Source: Chitinophaga agri (GTDB lineage Bacteria > Bacteroidota > Bacteroidia > Chitinophagales > Chitinophagaceae). Taken from it: a stretch of 64,000 nucleotides of DNA. The stretch lies in NCBI RefSeq assembly GCF_010093065.1, contig NZ_CP048113.1:4650001-4714000 (forward strand), given 5' to 3'. Each line of letters begins with the position of its first letter. The stretch's first letter is position 1. A program made the translations under genes and the position numbers. The notes below the pieces were generated by a model. That model searched no databases and was not told the origin of the DNA. It saw nothing but the letters and a program-made list of their open reading frames with translations. Shown here piece by piece: positions 18,898-26,340 of this stretch.

Positions 18898-20502
18898 TCA
18901 GAGAGCTTTGATGTCCATTAATCTTTCTTCAAATTCTTCTTTTGGAATAATCGCCTTGTTCTTAATCTTTGTTTTATAAGTGTAGATAGTATTTACAGAA
19001 TATTCCAGGATCTGGGCAATTTTGACATTGTCACTAATGCCGATCCTGATCAGCGCAAAGATCCGGAGGTCTGTATTCAATAGTTCGTTATCTTTTAACC
19101 GGATCCGGTCTTCCTCTTTAAAAAAGGAATTGAAGACCGTTACAAAGTTGGGAAATATTTTCAGGAAGATGCGATCAAAGTTTCTGAACAGTTCATCCCG
19201 CTCTTCCTTCAGGTCAATATTGTTGACAAGGTACCTGACCTCTGCATATTTATTATCTGTTAACTTCTGATCAGCCAGCTTCTTAAACTTTTTGATCTTG
19301 TCCAGGTAGGAGGAATTGATCTGGAAGCAGTAGCCGATGTATTCCTCCTTAATCTTATTTGCCTCCAATAGTTTGTAATTGATCTCCTGCTGTAATGCAT
19401 GGGCGGAGGTAATGACCTGCTGTGCAGCCTGCAGTTTCTTATACTGTCTGAAAATGATGACCGACAGCCATATCAGTGCCAGCAGCAGCAAAGTGGCGAT
19501 GGCAGAATAAACGAACAGCAGCTTCTTCTGGGCCTCTACAGTATTGATCTTTTCCACCTCAATGATGGGTAGAATAGCACTAACCTGTACTTTCCGGAGC
19601 CTTGCCCCATAAAAAGAGGCATCTGCTACCGCATACTCAATATATCTGGATGCATGTTTGACATCCCGTTCTTTAAATAACAGCTCGGCCAGTATGAACA
19701 TGGCCGTTGTTTCCTTGGTACTGGACATGACATCAGCCATGGCGGCCCTGGTCATCATAACGATCGCACTGTCCTGCTTGCCTATACGTATATATATATT
19801 GCCCAGAGAAGAAGTAGCGATGGCCTGCTGGTGCATGGTTAGGTCCTGATGTGCTACTGTCAGGGTGTAATAATGTTTCGCACTATCCAACATCTGCCTT
19901 TTCTGATACATTAATCCATAACTATAATCATAATTAAAGGAATGGGGTTTATATAGCATCAATGCAGAGTCAATATAAATGTTTCCCTGACGGGTATAGG
20001 TAGGGGCAAAGTAAGTATCACTGCTATAATCGGACATGTCATAATAATAACGTCCCATCAGCGAGTAATATTCCGCGCGGGCGGTATCTGGCAGAGAACG
20101 GACATTGACAGTCAGCAGATAATCACCTGCTTCGCGGAACATACCGGAAGAAAGCAGCACGAATCCCAGCTTGACAACAGCATAATTTACCCGCTGGGAG
20201 TCGTTCATGATCCTGGCCAGTTCATGCAGTTTGCGGGCATAGGCAAACGCAGAGTCATATTTAAAAACCTTAAACTGTTCGTATAGCTGCTGGCAGATGG
20301 CAAATTGCTGCTCAGTAGGCAAATGCCTTCCGGAAACCAATGCCTGTCTCAGGGCACCGATCTGTCTGACCTTTTCCTCATCATAAACGTGGGCATTTTC
20401 TATTGTCTGATTCAGTCTGTCTAATAAACTATCCCGGGAGGACCCGGCAAATGATACTTTACATGCAAACAGCAATAACAAACAAATTAGCTTCAATTTC
20501 AT
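18898..20502 (-). CDS. Membrane-anchored regulator, TPR plus C-terminal HTH (DUF6377 type)
   Basis: 534 aa. A signal peptide (KLICLLLLFACKVSFAG) leads into a periplasmic helical-repeat region (about 25-315; LGNIYIRIGKQDSAI is TPR-like). One membrane helix follows at about 325-348 (FVYSAIATLLLLALIWLSVI), and then a cytoplasmic coiled part. The C-terminal 70 residues look like a LuxR-type helix-turn-helix (RIGISDNVKIAQIL then YSVNTIYTYKTKIKNKA). Proteins of this layout usually sit beside susC/susD in Bacteroidota, so it probably controls the downstream pair. Only 3 bases separate it from the WYL gene upstream. Confidence 0.85.
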   Translation of the reverse strand: MKLKLICLLLLFACKVSFAGSSRDSLLDRLNQTIENAHVYDEEKVRQIGALRQALVSGRHLPTEQQFAICQQLYEQFKVFKYDSAFAYARKLHELARIMNDSQRVNYAVVKLGFVLLSSGMFREAGDYLLTVNVRSLPDTARAEYYSLMGRYYYDMSDYSSDTYFAPTYTRQGNIYIDSALMLYKPHSFNYDYSYGLMYQKRQMLDSAKHYYTLTVAHQDLTMHQQAIATSSLGNIYIRIGKQDSAIVMMTRAAMADVMSSTKETTAMFILAELLFKERDVKHASRYIEYAVADASFYGARLRKVQVSAILPIIEVEKINTVEAQKKLLFVYSAIATLLLLALIWLSVIIFRQYKKLQAAQQVITSAHALQQEINYKLLEANKIKEEYIGYCFQINSSYLDKIKKFKKLADQKLTDNKYAEVRYLVNNIDLKEERDELFRNFDRIFLKIFPNFVTVFNSFFKEEDRIRLKDNELLNTDLRIFALIRIGISDNVKIAQILEYSVNTIYTYKTKIKNKAIIPKEEFEERLMDIKAL

Positions 20503-20505
20503 CTT

Positions 20506-21540
20506 TCAAATTTGTGGAATAGTACCTGGGGAGTTATAATTCGTTACTCCCTGCTGCATTTTTTTATGAATCTTGTCTCTTAGAAGAGGAGGCGCAAGTA
20601 CGACCATACCATCTCCATAACCCAGGATCTCCCTTTCGAGTTCAAAATTCAGTTGGACCTTTAGATTAATAATAATACCATCTTCCCGCGTTTCAAGCAA
20701 CTCCTGAGAATGATGCATCGGCTTTGTAAGAATATATGGTGCGTGGTCGTGACTGATCAATAACCTGACATTTTGCGCGCGCATATTTTCAGACACTGTT
20801 ACACCAATGACATGCGTATAGTATTCACCCGGATCTACATCATCATTCTCAATATACAAAGGGCCGTCCAAAAGTTCTAATTCTACTATTCTGTCCAGTG
20901 CCAGGTGTGTAATAACCTTTCCTTTTCCTTTTATGCCCACCGCAAACCAGCGGTTCTTGAATTCCTTCAGCCACCATACATGGTACTCAAATGAGTTACC
21001 ACTTTTTGCTTTAAAAGACTGATAAGCAATTCTAACCACCTTCTTTTGTACGACAGACTGGTAGAGAAGATCCAGATGTTCCAGTCCTTTAAGCCGTTCA
21101 TTCTTTTCAAATTCTATGACGGAACGGGTGTTATGGGAGGCAGCATATACATGGTCTTCCAGTTTCTGCACCACTTCGTTCAGGCTGTTGAAGTGGGAAA
21201 AGCCCTTGAACTGTTTCAGTACTTCCACCGCTTCATTCATACGACTGAGATCTACTTCACTCAGGGGAATATTAGTGATGCTATATTCTGGATCTTCGTA
21301 GGTATAATATTTTTTATCCACAACAATGATAGGGGCACTGTACCCCAGTTTATCGCTGCGCATAGCCTGTAGATCCATCTGTATTGCCCTCCGGCTGATC
21401 CCTTTGTGAATGCCTTCATATTCATACAATGCGTCACCAACTGCATCGATCAGGTCATGCAACGTCCACTTACGCCTGCGGTTACGGAGGCAGGCATCAA
21501 TTGTTCTATAACGGATAAGGGCATTCTTATTAACGGGCAT
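20506..21540 (-). CDS. WYL-domain transcriptional regulator
   Basis: 344 aa. The N-terminal 75 residues form a winged helix-turn-helix (RYRTIDACLRNRRRKWTLHDL, then ISRRAIQMDLQAMR). The WYL domain spans about 155-240 (RIAYQSFKAKSG, WWLKEFKNRWFAVGIKG), followed by a WCX-like C-terminal part (LGYGDGMVVLAPPLLRDKI). WYL domains in this family are thought to bind nucleic-acid-type or small ligands. It is transcribed away from a structured RNA and an SPFH gene, and 3 bases from the DUF6377 gene, so it could act on both sides. It may recognise the repeated TGCGCA or the inverted repeat just upstream. Confidence 0.88.
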   Translation of the reverse strand: MPVNKNALIRYRTIDACLRNRRRKWTLHDLIDAVGDALYEYEGIHKGISRRAIQMDLQAMRSDKLGYSAPIIVVDKKYYTYEDPEYSITNIPLSEVDLSRMNEAVEVLKQFKGFSHFNSLNEVVQKLEDHVYAASHNTRSVIEFEKNERLKGLEHLDLLYQSVVQKKVVRIAYQSFKAKSGNSFEYHVWWLKEFKNRWFAVGIKGKGKVITHLALDRIVELELLDGPLYIENDDVDPGEYYTHVIGVTVSENMRAQNVRLLISHDHAPYILTKPMHHSQELLETREDGIIINLKVQLNFELEREILGYGDGMVVLAPPLLRDKIHKKMQQGVTNYNSPGTIPQI

Positions 21541-21579
21541 CCAGACTATTTTTTCAAAAAGTAGAAAAAAAGTTTCTAA

Positions 21580-21635
21580 TGCGCAAAAAAAGTGCGCACA
21601 TGGGTTTCATCTTTGTATTGTCATCACGAATGACA
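21580..21635. promoter_or_regulatory. Divergent control region between WYL gene and structured RNA
   Basis: Two copies of TGCGCA (21580-21585, 21593-21598) are 13 bases apart, and the second lies inside the palindrome GTGCGCAC. Then comes CATCTTTG (21608-21615), one mismatch from the -7 consensus, although no -33 box is seen. TGTCAT/ATGACA (21619-21635) form a 6-bp inverted repeat. This would be the promoter and operator for the plus-strand RNA. Confidence 0.45.
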
Positions 21636-21906
21636 CAATTACAAGTAGCTGCGGCGGGCCGGATGAGGGCTTTGAGAGCCCCGTAGTATTACCTCCGATG
21701 GTCAGTAATATGCTTCCAATGCAGTGCTGTAATTGTTGCTTAGGGATCTATAGGTCACAGGTTCGAATCCTGTCCGCCGGAAACGGGGGTGGCTCAGCAG
21801 GTTAGAGCGATGGATTAGCAACGAGCCGAAAGGTTCACTATTTCTTGGACTATAAATCCAAAAACTGCCAGGCATTACGCGGCACTGCCTTTAAAGAACC
21901 CGCCGC
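21635..21906 (+). ncRNA. Structured RNA with a circularly permuted tRNA-like domain
   Basis: Order of elements: half anticodon stem (21746-21751), variable loop AGGTC, T arm (21757-21773, loop TTCGAAT), acceptor strand (21774-21779), GAAA tetraloop (21780-21783), other acceptor strand (21784-21789), U8-G9, D arm (21792-21808, loop AGCAGGTTA), other half anticodon stem (21810-21815). Bases equivalent to U8, A14, G15, G18, G19, A21, C48, T54, T55, C56 and A58 are all kept. Outer helices: 21735-21740 with 21817-21822, 21637-21643 with 21728-21734, and GCGGCGGG at 21651-21658 with 21899-21906. Further hairpins lie at 21667-21681, 21686-21711, 21823-21836 (GAAA loop), 21845-21861 and 21870-21890. 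This topology resembles the tRNA-like module of bacterial YrlA Y RNAs as I remember it. Ends are estimates. Confidence 0.78.
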
Positions 21907-22219
21907 TCCAATCACAGGGATCAGCGACCTGGATGGAATAGCAAAAGGCTATACTATCCGATTGCTACCGCCTTGAAAAAGGCAGATACCGTTGCTGAAC
22001 GTGCAACTGATAGCCGGCTGATAACCGGTTCATCCATTTAACCCAGATATCCCTTGTACCTTGAATACACCGGTTATCATCACCAGCATCACGTTGCACT
22101 GACATCAACTCAAGCCCGATTCCGCAGGTAACAGTTACATCGGTCCTGATCCTTATTATTTACTAACAACCTGACTCTAAGGAGTTTATAATATCCTACA
22201 ACCCTTAAACTATTGAAAG
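21907..22219 (+). other. Structured leader between the tRNA-like RNA and the SPFH gene
   Basis: About 310 bases without a gene. It contains a third GAAA-loop hairpin (GCCTT/AAGGC, 21970-21983) and a perfect 11-bp helix, TGATAACCGGT at 22019-22029 with its complement at 22069-22079. It may be the 3' part of the RNA or the 5' leader of the SPFH message. I see no terminator between the RNA and the gene, so read-through is likely. Confidence 0.5.
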
Positions 22220-23725
22220 ATGATATCACGTATAAAAGTAGCAGCATATAATAAAGGATTGGTATTCAAAGAGAACCGATACGTAAGACTGCTGGAAGAA
22301 GGATCCCATTGGAAGAAATCAGCAGAGCATATTGTGATGTACGATATATTCAAACGTTTCGAATCAACTATTGATCTCAATATATTATTACAAAATAAAG
22401 ATCTGGCGGATGCGCTGGATGTAGTGACCGTAAAGCCGCAGGAAATCGGTCTGGTGTATGAGGAAGAACAGCTGAAATCAGTACTGACTACCGGTAAATA
22501 CGCCTACTGGAAGGGTGCCAAAGAGCGTAAATACGAGTTCTATGATATGTATAAAGCATTTCAGCCTGCGATGGACCTGAATGTGCTACTGCAAAACAGG
22601 GATCTGGCTGTAATGCTGGATGTCATTACCGTAAAACAACAGGAGACAGGCCTGGTATACGAGAATAACAGGCTGCATGCAGTACTGGGAACCGGTAAAT
22701 ATGCATACTGGAAAGGAGTGGTTGAGCGTACTTATTCCATCTGCGACATGGCGAAGCCATTCCAGCCAACCATTGACCTGAATATCCTGCTGGAACACCA
22801 GGAGCTGGCTGAGAAGCTGGAGATCATCACTGTAGAGCAGCAGGAGCTGGCATTGATGTTTGAGAACGGGCTGATGAAGTCTGTACTGCCTGCAGGTCAG
22901 CATGCATACTGGAAAGGACTGGTAAAACGTAGAGTAGTAATAGCGGATCTGTCTAAGTTCGAGATCACGGAACCAATAGATCGCGCTGTGCTGGTAAAAC
23001 CAGAAGTGCAGGCATACGTGAGAGTGTTCAATGTAGAGTCGTATGAAAAAGGGCTATTGTACGTAGATGGCAAGTTCGAGAAGGAACTGGCACCAGGTCT
23101 GCACTACTACTGGAAAAACCCGACTGCTATTACCCTCTACAAGACAGATATGCGTCAGTCGCAGCTGGAAGTGAACGGCCAGGAGATCCTGACAAAGGAT
23201 AAAGCCAACATCCGTATCAATTTCACCGTAAGGTATGGTATTGCGGATATCTATAAACTGGTAGAGAATAAAGACTATGAAAAGCAGGTCTATGTATTAC
23301 TGCAACTGGCCCTGAGGGAGCAGATAGCCGCCTATACACTGGACGAGCTGCTGGATAAGCGTGACGATATATCACCACTGGTGATGAATTCCGTGAAAGA
23401 TAAGGCGTTACAGGTGGGTTTAACCTTGCTGGACTGTGGTATCCGCGATATCATACTACCAGGCGATGTGAAAGAGATCATGAACCAGGTGCTGATCGCA
23501 GAAAAGAAAGCGCAGGCCAACAGTATCATGAGAAGGGAGGAAACGGCAAGTACACGCAGTTTGCTGAATACCGCACGGCTGATGGAAGAAAATGAGATGT
23601 TGTTCAAGCTGAAAGAAATGGAATATGTGGAAAAGATAGCGGATAAGATCAGTAGCATATCCGTCAGTGGAGGAGATATAGTGGGACAACTGAAACAGAT
23701 ATTTGTACCAGCTAAGAAGGGATGA
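22220..23725 (+). CDS. SPFH/slipin-like protein with five tandem N-terminal repeats
   Basis: 501 aa. The C-terminal half is an SPFH (band 7) domain, from about residue 278 (GLLYVDGKFEKELAPGLHYYW) through KDKANIRINFTVRYGIAD and LREQIAAYTLDELLDKRDDI to ILPGDVKEIMNQVLIAEKKAQAN, and then a charged coiled coil. In front of it the GL(V/L)(Y/F)..G.(Y/H)AYWKG unit is repeated four times (starting near residues 13, 77, 144 and 211, period 67). No membrane helix or signal is visible, unlike most slipins. It lies downstream of the tRNA-like RNA and divergent to the WYL regulator. Slipins have been noted near bacterial RNA-repair genes (from memory), so a link to RNA is a hypothesis. Confidence 0.85.
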   Translation: MISRIKVAAYNKGLVFKENRYVRLLEEGSHWKKSAEHIVMYDIFKRFESTIDLNILLQNKDLADALDVVTVKPQEIGLVYEEEQLKSVLTTGKYAYWKGAKERKYEFYDMYKAFQPAMDLNVLLQNRDLAVMLDVITVKQQETGLVYENNRLHAVLGTGKYAYWKGVVERTYSICDMAKPFQPTIDLNILLEHQELAEKLEIITVEQQELALMFENGLMKSVLPAGQHAYWKGLVKRRVVIADLSKFEITEPIDRAVLVKPEVQAYVRVFNVESYEKGLLYVDGKFEKELAPGLHYYWKNPTAITLYKTDMRQSQLEVNGQEILTKDKANIRINFTVRYGIADIYKLVENKDYEKQVYVLLQLALREQIAAYTLDELLDKRDDISPLVMNSVKDKALQVGLTLLDCGIRDIILPGDVKEIMNQVLIAEKKAQANSIMRREETASTRSLLNTARLMEENEMLFKLKEMEYVEKIADKISSISVSGGDIVGQLKQIFVPAKKG

Positions 23726-23746
23726 TGTTATCATCCCTTCTTTTTT
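23716..23746 (+). terminator. Terminator of the SPFH gene
   Basis: A 10-bp stem (GAAGGGATGA / TCATCCCTTC) with a 5-base loop followed by six T. The left arm includes the stop codon of the SPFH gene. Confidence 0.92.
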
Positions 23747-23804
23747 CATAAAACCCCTGTTTTCAGGGATTTGCATTCCCGGTAATCAGTGATATTTTTA
23801 GCAC

Positions 23805-24323
23805 ATGCTCAAGTACGGCATTACCATCTTTATTGCAACCGCCACCGCTATCTGTGGTTACTTCCTGTTGGCCTATAAACTGGATACCATTGTACTGTAC
23901 GACCGTACAGACGCTTACACTACTATTTCTCCTTACTGCTCCGCAGTTCCTGAGTTCCTTGTTAAAAACGACCATGAGCTGAATGTGGTATTGAGTTTTG
24001 AAGATATCCGCGAATCTGTGTATCTCAATAACCTGGAAATTGATATTGCTCCCGGCAATGCCTCTCCGGTACTGCCAGTTGCAGTTCGTGGAGCAGCCAA
24101 TAACTTCCAGGCCACCTCCTACGAGGCACTTCCCGGGAAATACAAAATACTTGAGCCATTAAGACCAGATCAACACTTTACATTTACTTTCAATACCAGT
24201 AAATGCCGGTCCAAAAAATACATGGTCACTATCAGGGGAGACATTACGAACCATGGTTTTAAATCCTCTTTCAGAAAACAGATCTCCATACAGGAAAAGG
24301 CAGTATTTCTGGAGCGTAATTAA
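23805..24323 (+). CDS. Hypothetical exported or membrane-anchored protein, 172 aa
   Basis: I do not recognise a family. The first 25 residues form one hydrophobic helix (ITIFIATATAICGYFLLA), which could be a signal anchor. The rest is beta-rich and has two cysteines (near 45 and 138). A TATTTTTAG box lies just before the start codon, as at the CBM9-like gene, so a short-leader message is possible. The DUF5690 gene follows after 37 bases on the same strand. Confidence 0.7.
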   Translation: MLKYGITIFIATATAICGYFLLAYKLDTIVLYDRTDAYTTISPYCSAVPEFLVKNDHELNVVLSFEDIRESVYLNNLEIDIAPGNASPVLPVAVRGAANNFQATSYEALPGKYKILEPLRPDQHFTFTFNTSKCRSKKYMVTIRGDITNHGFKSSFRKQISIQEKAVFLERN

Positions 24324-24360
24324 TCGCTATTTTTAACAGGTATCATTAACCTGTCATCAC

Positions 24361-25626
24361 TTGCGTCAACCAGTCACCACCCATCTGTCACCCCGGCAAC
24401 TCAGCATTGCTATCTTTTCCGCCCTGACGGCATTTGCCGCCTACACCTGCATCTTTGCTTTCAGAAAAGCTTTTAATGTCGCCGCTTATAATGGTTACTC
24501 CGTTTGGGGTATTGACTATAAGATCGTACTGGTCATCACACAGGTGGCCGGCTACATGACCAGTAAATTCTATGGTATTCGGTTCATTTCAGAGATGAAA
24601 CGGGCGGGCAGGGGGAGGCTGATACTATTATTAGTAGGTATTTCCTGGCTGGCGTGGCTGTTATTTGCGTTAATACCTCCACCATATAACGTCTGGACGC
24701 TCTTTCTGAATGGATTCCCATTGGGTATGTTATGGGGAGTCGTGTTCTCTTATGTAGAGGGAAGAAAAACAACTGATCTGATCAGTGCAGCGCTGGCTGT
24801 AAGCTTCATCTTTGCCTCGGGACTGGCAAAGTCCCTGGCGCAGTGGGTCATGGATGCGCTCTCCGTGAGTGAATACTGGATGCCGTTCACTGTTGGTGCC
24901 ATCTTTATGTTACCATTGCTATTATTCATATTTCTGCTGGAAAAGATACCGCCACCAGATGCCGCGGATGAGGCCTCACGTATGCATCGCCTGCCCATGC
25001 CGGCACCCGAACGTAAGCAATTACTGGCCAGGTTCTTACCAGGATTAGTTACACTGATCATTATCTATGTACTGGTAACGATCCTGAGGGAAATCAGGGA
25101 TAGCTTTATGGCTGACATGTGGAGGGCATCGGGGGCAAAGTATAATGCGACAACATTCACACAAACAGAAACGATCATTTCCCTGGTGATCCTTGTCATG
25201 ATTGCATCTATGATCTTTCTGCAAAATAATTACCGGGCATTCCTGCTCACGCAGATCATTATGCTGCTGGGATTTGTCATCTCACTCTCGGCCACACTGA
25301 TCTACCTTGAGCATCACCTGTCTCTTTATCTGTGGATGATATTAGTCGGGTTAGGACTATATATGGTATATATCCCGTTCAATAGTATTCTCTTTGACCG
25401 GTTCATTGCCACATTCAGGTTTTCCGGAAATGTGGGCTTTCTGATCTACCTGGCTGACTCTTTTGGCTATTTGGGCAGCGTGGGTGTGCTATTGACAAAG
25501 TCCCTGTTCCGTATTCAGACTAACTGGCTGCAATTCTACACAACGCTGGTACTAATAGCAGGATGTATAGGTATTATTGGGACGATTATCAGTATAGTCT
25601 ACTTCTCGAATAAACACAAACAGTAA
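24361..25626 (+). CDS. DUF5690-family multi-spanning membrane protein (MFS-like)
   Basis: 421 aa with about 12 hydrophobic helices. The N-terminal FAAYTCIFAFRKAFNVAAY and the GYMTSKFYGIRFISEMKR motif are as in the DUF5690 family, which looks like a distant relative of major facilitator transporters. The called start is TTG, 37 bases after the upstream gene. Substrate and role are unknown. The gene converges on the PhyH gene with no spacer (stops at 25626 and 25627). Confidence 0.85.
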   Translation: MRQPVTTHLSPRQLSIAIFSALTAFAAYTCIFAFRKAFNVAAYNGYSVWGIDYKIVLVITQVAGYMTSKFYGIRFISEMKRAGRGRLILLLVGISWLAWLLFALIPPPYNVWTLFLNGFPLGMLWGVVFSYVEGRKTTDLISAALAVSFIFASGLAKSLAQWVMDALSVSEYWMPFTVGAIFMLPLLLFIFLLEKIPPPDAADEASRMHRLPMPAPERKQLLARFLPGLVTLIIIYVLVTILREIRDSFMADMWRASGAKYNATTFTQTETIISLVILVMIASMIFLQNNYRAFLLTQIIMLLGFVISLSATLIYLEHHLSLYLWMILVGLGLYMVYIPFNSILFDRFIATFRFSGNVGFLIYLADSFGYLGSVGVLLTKSLFRIQTNWLQFYTTLVLIAGCIGIIGTIISIVYFSNKHKQ

Positions 25627-26340
25627 CTATTGGACCATCTCAGACCATTGCAAAGGCGCAGGTAAAGTCTGATTGCTGAACTCTATATGAATCACCCTGC
25701 GCCTTTGCTGATTAGTCGTTCTGCTGGAAGCATGTAATAACAGCGGCCGCATGATCATAATTCCTCCCTTTGGCACATCACAGGTTATCTCTGTTTCGCT
25801 GGTCCAGTCAATGGTCTCCGGTCTATAGATCCCCCTACTATGGGATCCGGGTACAACGCGCAATGCACCATTACTGGCATCGGTATCGTCCAGGTGAATA
25901 CGGATCGTAAAGTTCTGTTCCAGTATATCCAGTGGAGGCTGCACTGCATATTGTTGTTGTTTGACAGTCCATGGACCGAATCCGGGTGTCTCTGCTTTTT
26001 CCTTTACAGATATGGTCAGGTCCTGGTGATAAGATACGAACCAGTTAGAGTCACCAGGCTTATCAAAATAAATAGACTTTACAGGTACATACGCTTCGCC
26101 AAACAAATCCTTAATAACCGCTTTTAGTGTTGCGTTAAATACAACAGGTATGACTGCGGGTATTTCCTTCAGGAACTGCCGGATGGCAAAAAGGTCTTTT
26201 GTTTTACGAAAAGTATCATTAGACATATCAGCCTGTTCGATCGTGTTCAATATCGCCGCCGTTTCCGCTGGCGTAAATATATTGTCAATAACGGTGAACC
26301 CTTTTACTGATATATTCTCCCGGTGTGTTGCTACACTCAT
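25627..26340 (-). CDS. Phytanoyl-CoA dioxygenase (PhyH) family protein
   Basis: Fe(II)/2-oxoglutarate-dependent oxygenase fold, 237 aa. Seen are the metal-binding HxD (SYHQDLT, near residue 107), a second histidine in PLLLHASSRT near 203, and the following basic RRRVIHIEF that binds 2-oxoglutarate in this family. The middle has the typical TIRIHLDDTDASNGALRVVPGSH. Its start overlaps the stop of the RlaP-like gene by 4 bases, so the two are translationally coupled. The substrate is unknown; a role in nucleic acid modification is possible from context but not shown. Confidence 0.88.
   Translation of the reverse strand: MSVATHRENISVKGFTVIDNIFTPAETAAILNTIEQADMSNDTFRKTKDLFAIRQFLKEIPAVIPVVFNATLKAVIKDLFGEAYVPVKSIYFDKPGDSNWFVSYHQDLTISVKEKAETPGFGPWTVKQQQYAVQPPLDILEQNFTIRIHLDDTDASNGALRVVPGSHSRGIYRPETIDWTSETEITCDVPKGGIMIMRPLLLHASSRTTNQQRRRVIHIEFSNQTLPAPLQWSEMVQ

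Noticed and set aside
21735-21836. Ordinary tRNA genes, tmRNA, or broken tRNA fragments
   Set aside because: No contiguous cloverleaf fits in normal order. The D arm is canonical, unlike tmRNA. Random fragments would not keep pairing anticodon strands plus a GNRA-capped acceptor stem.
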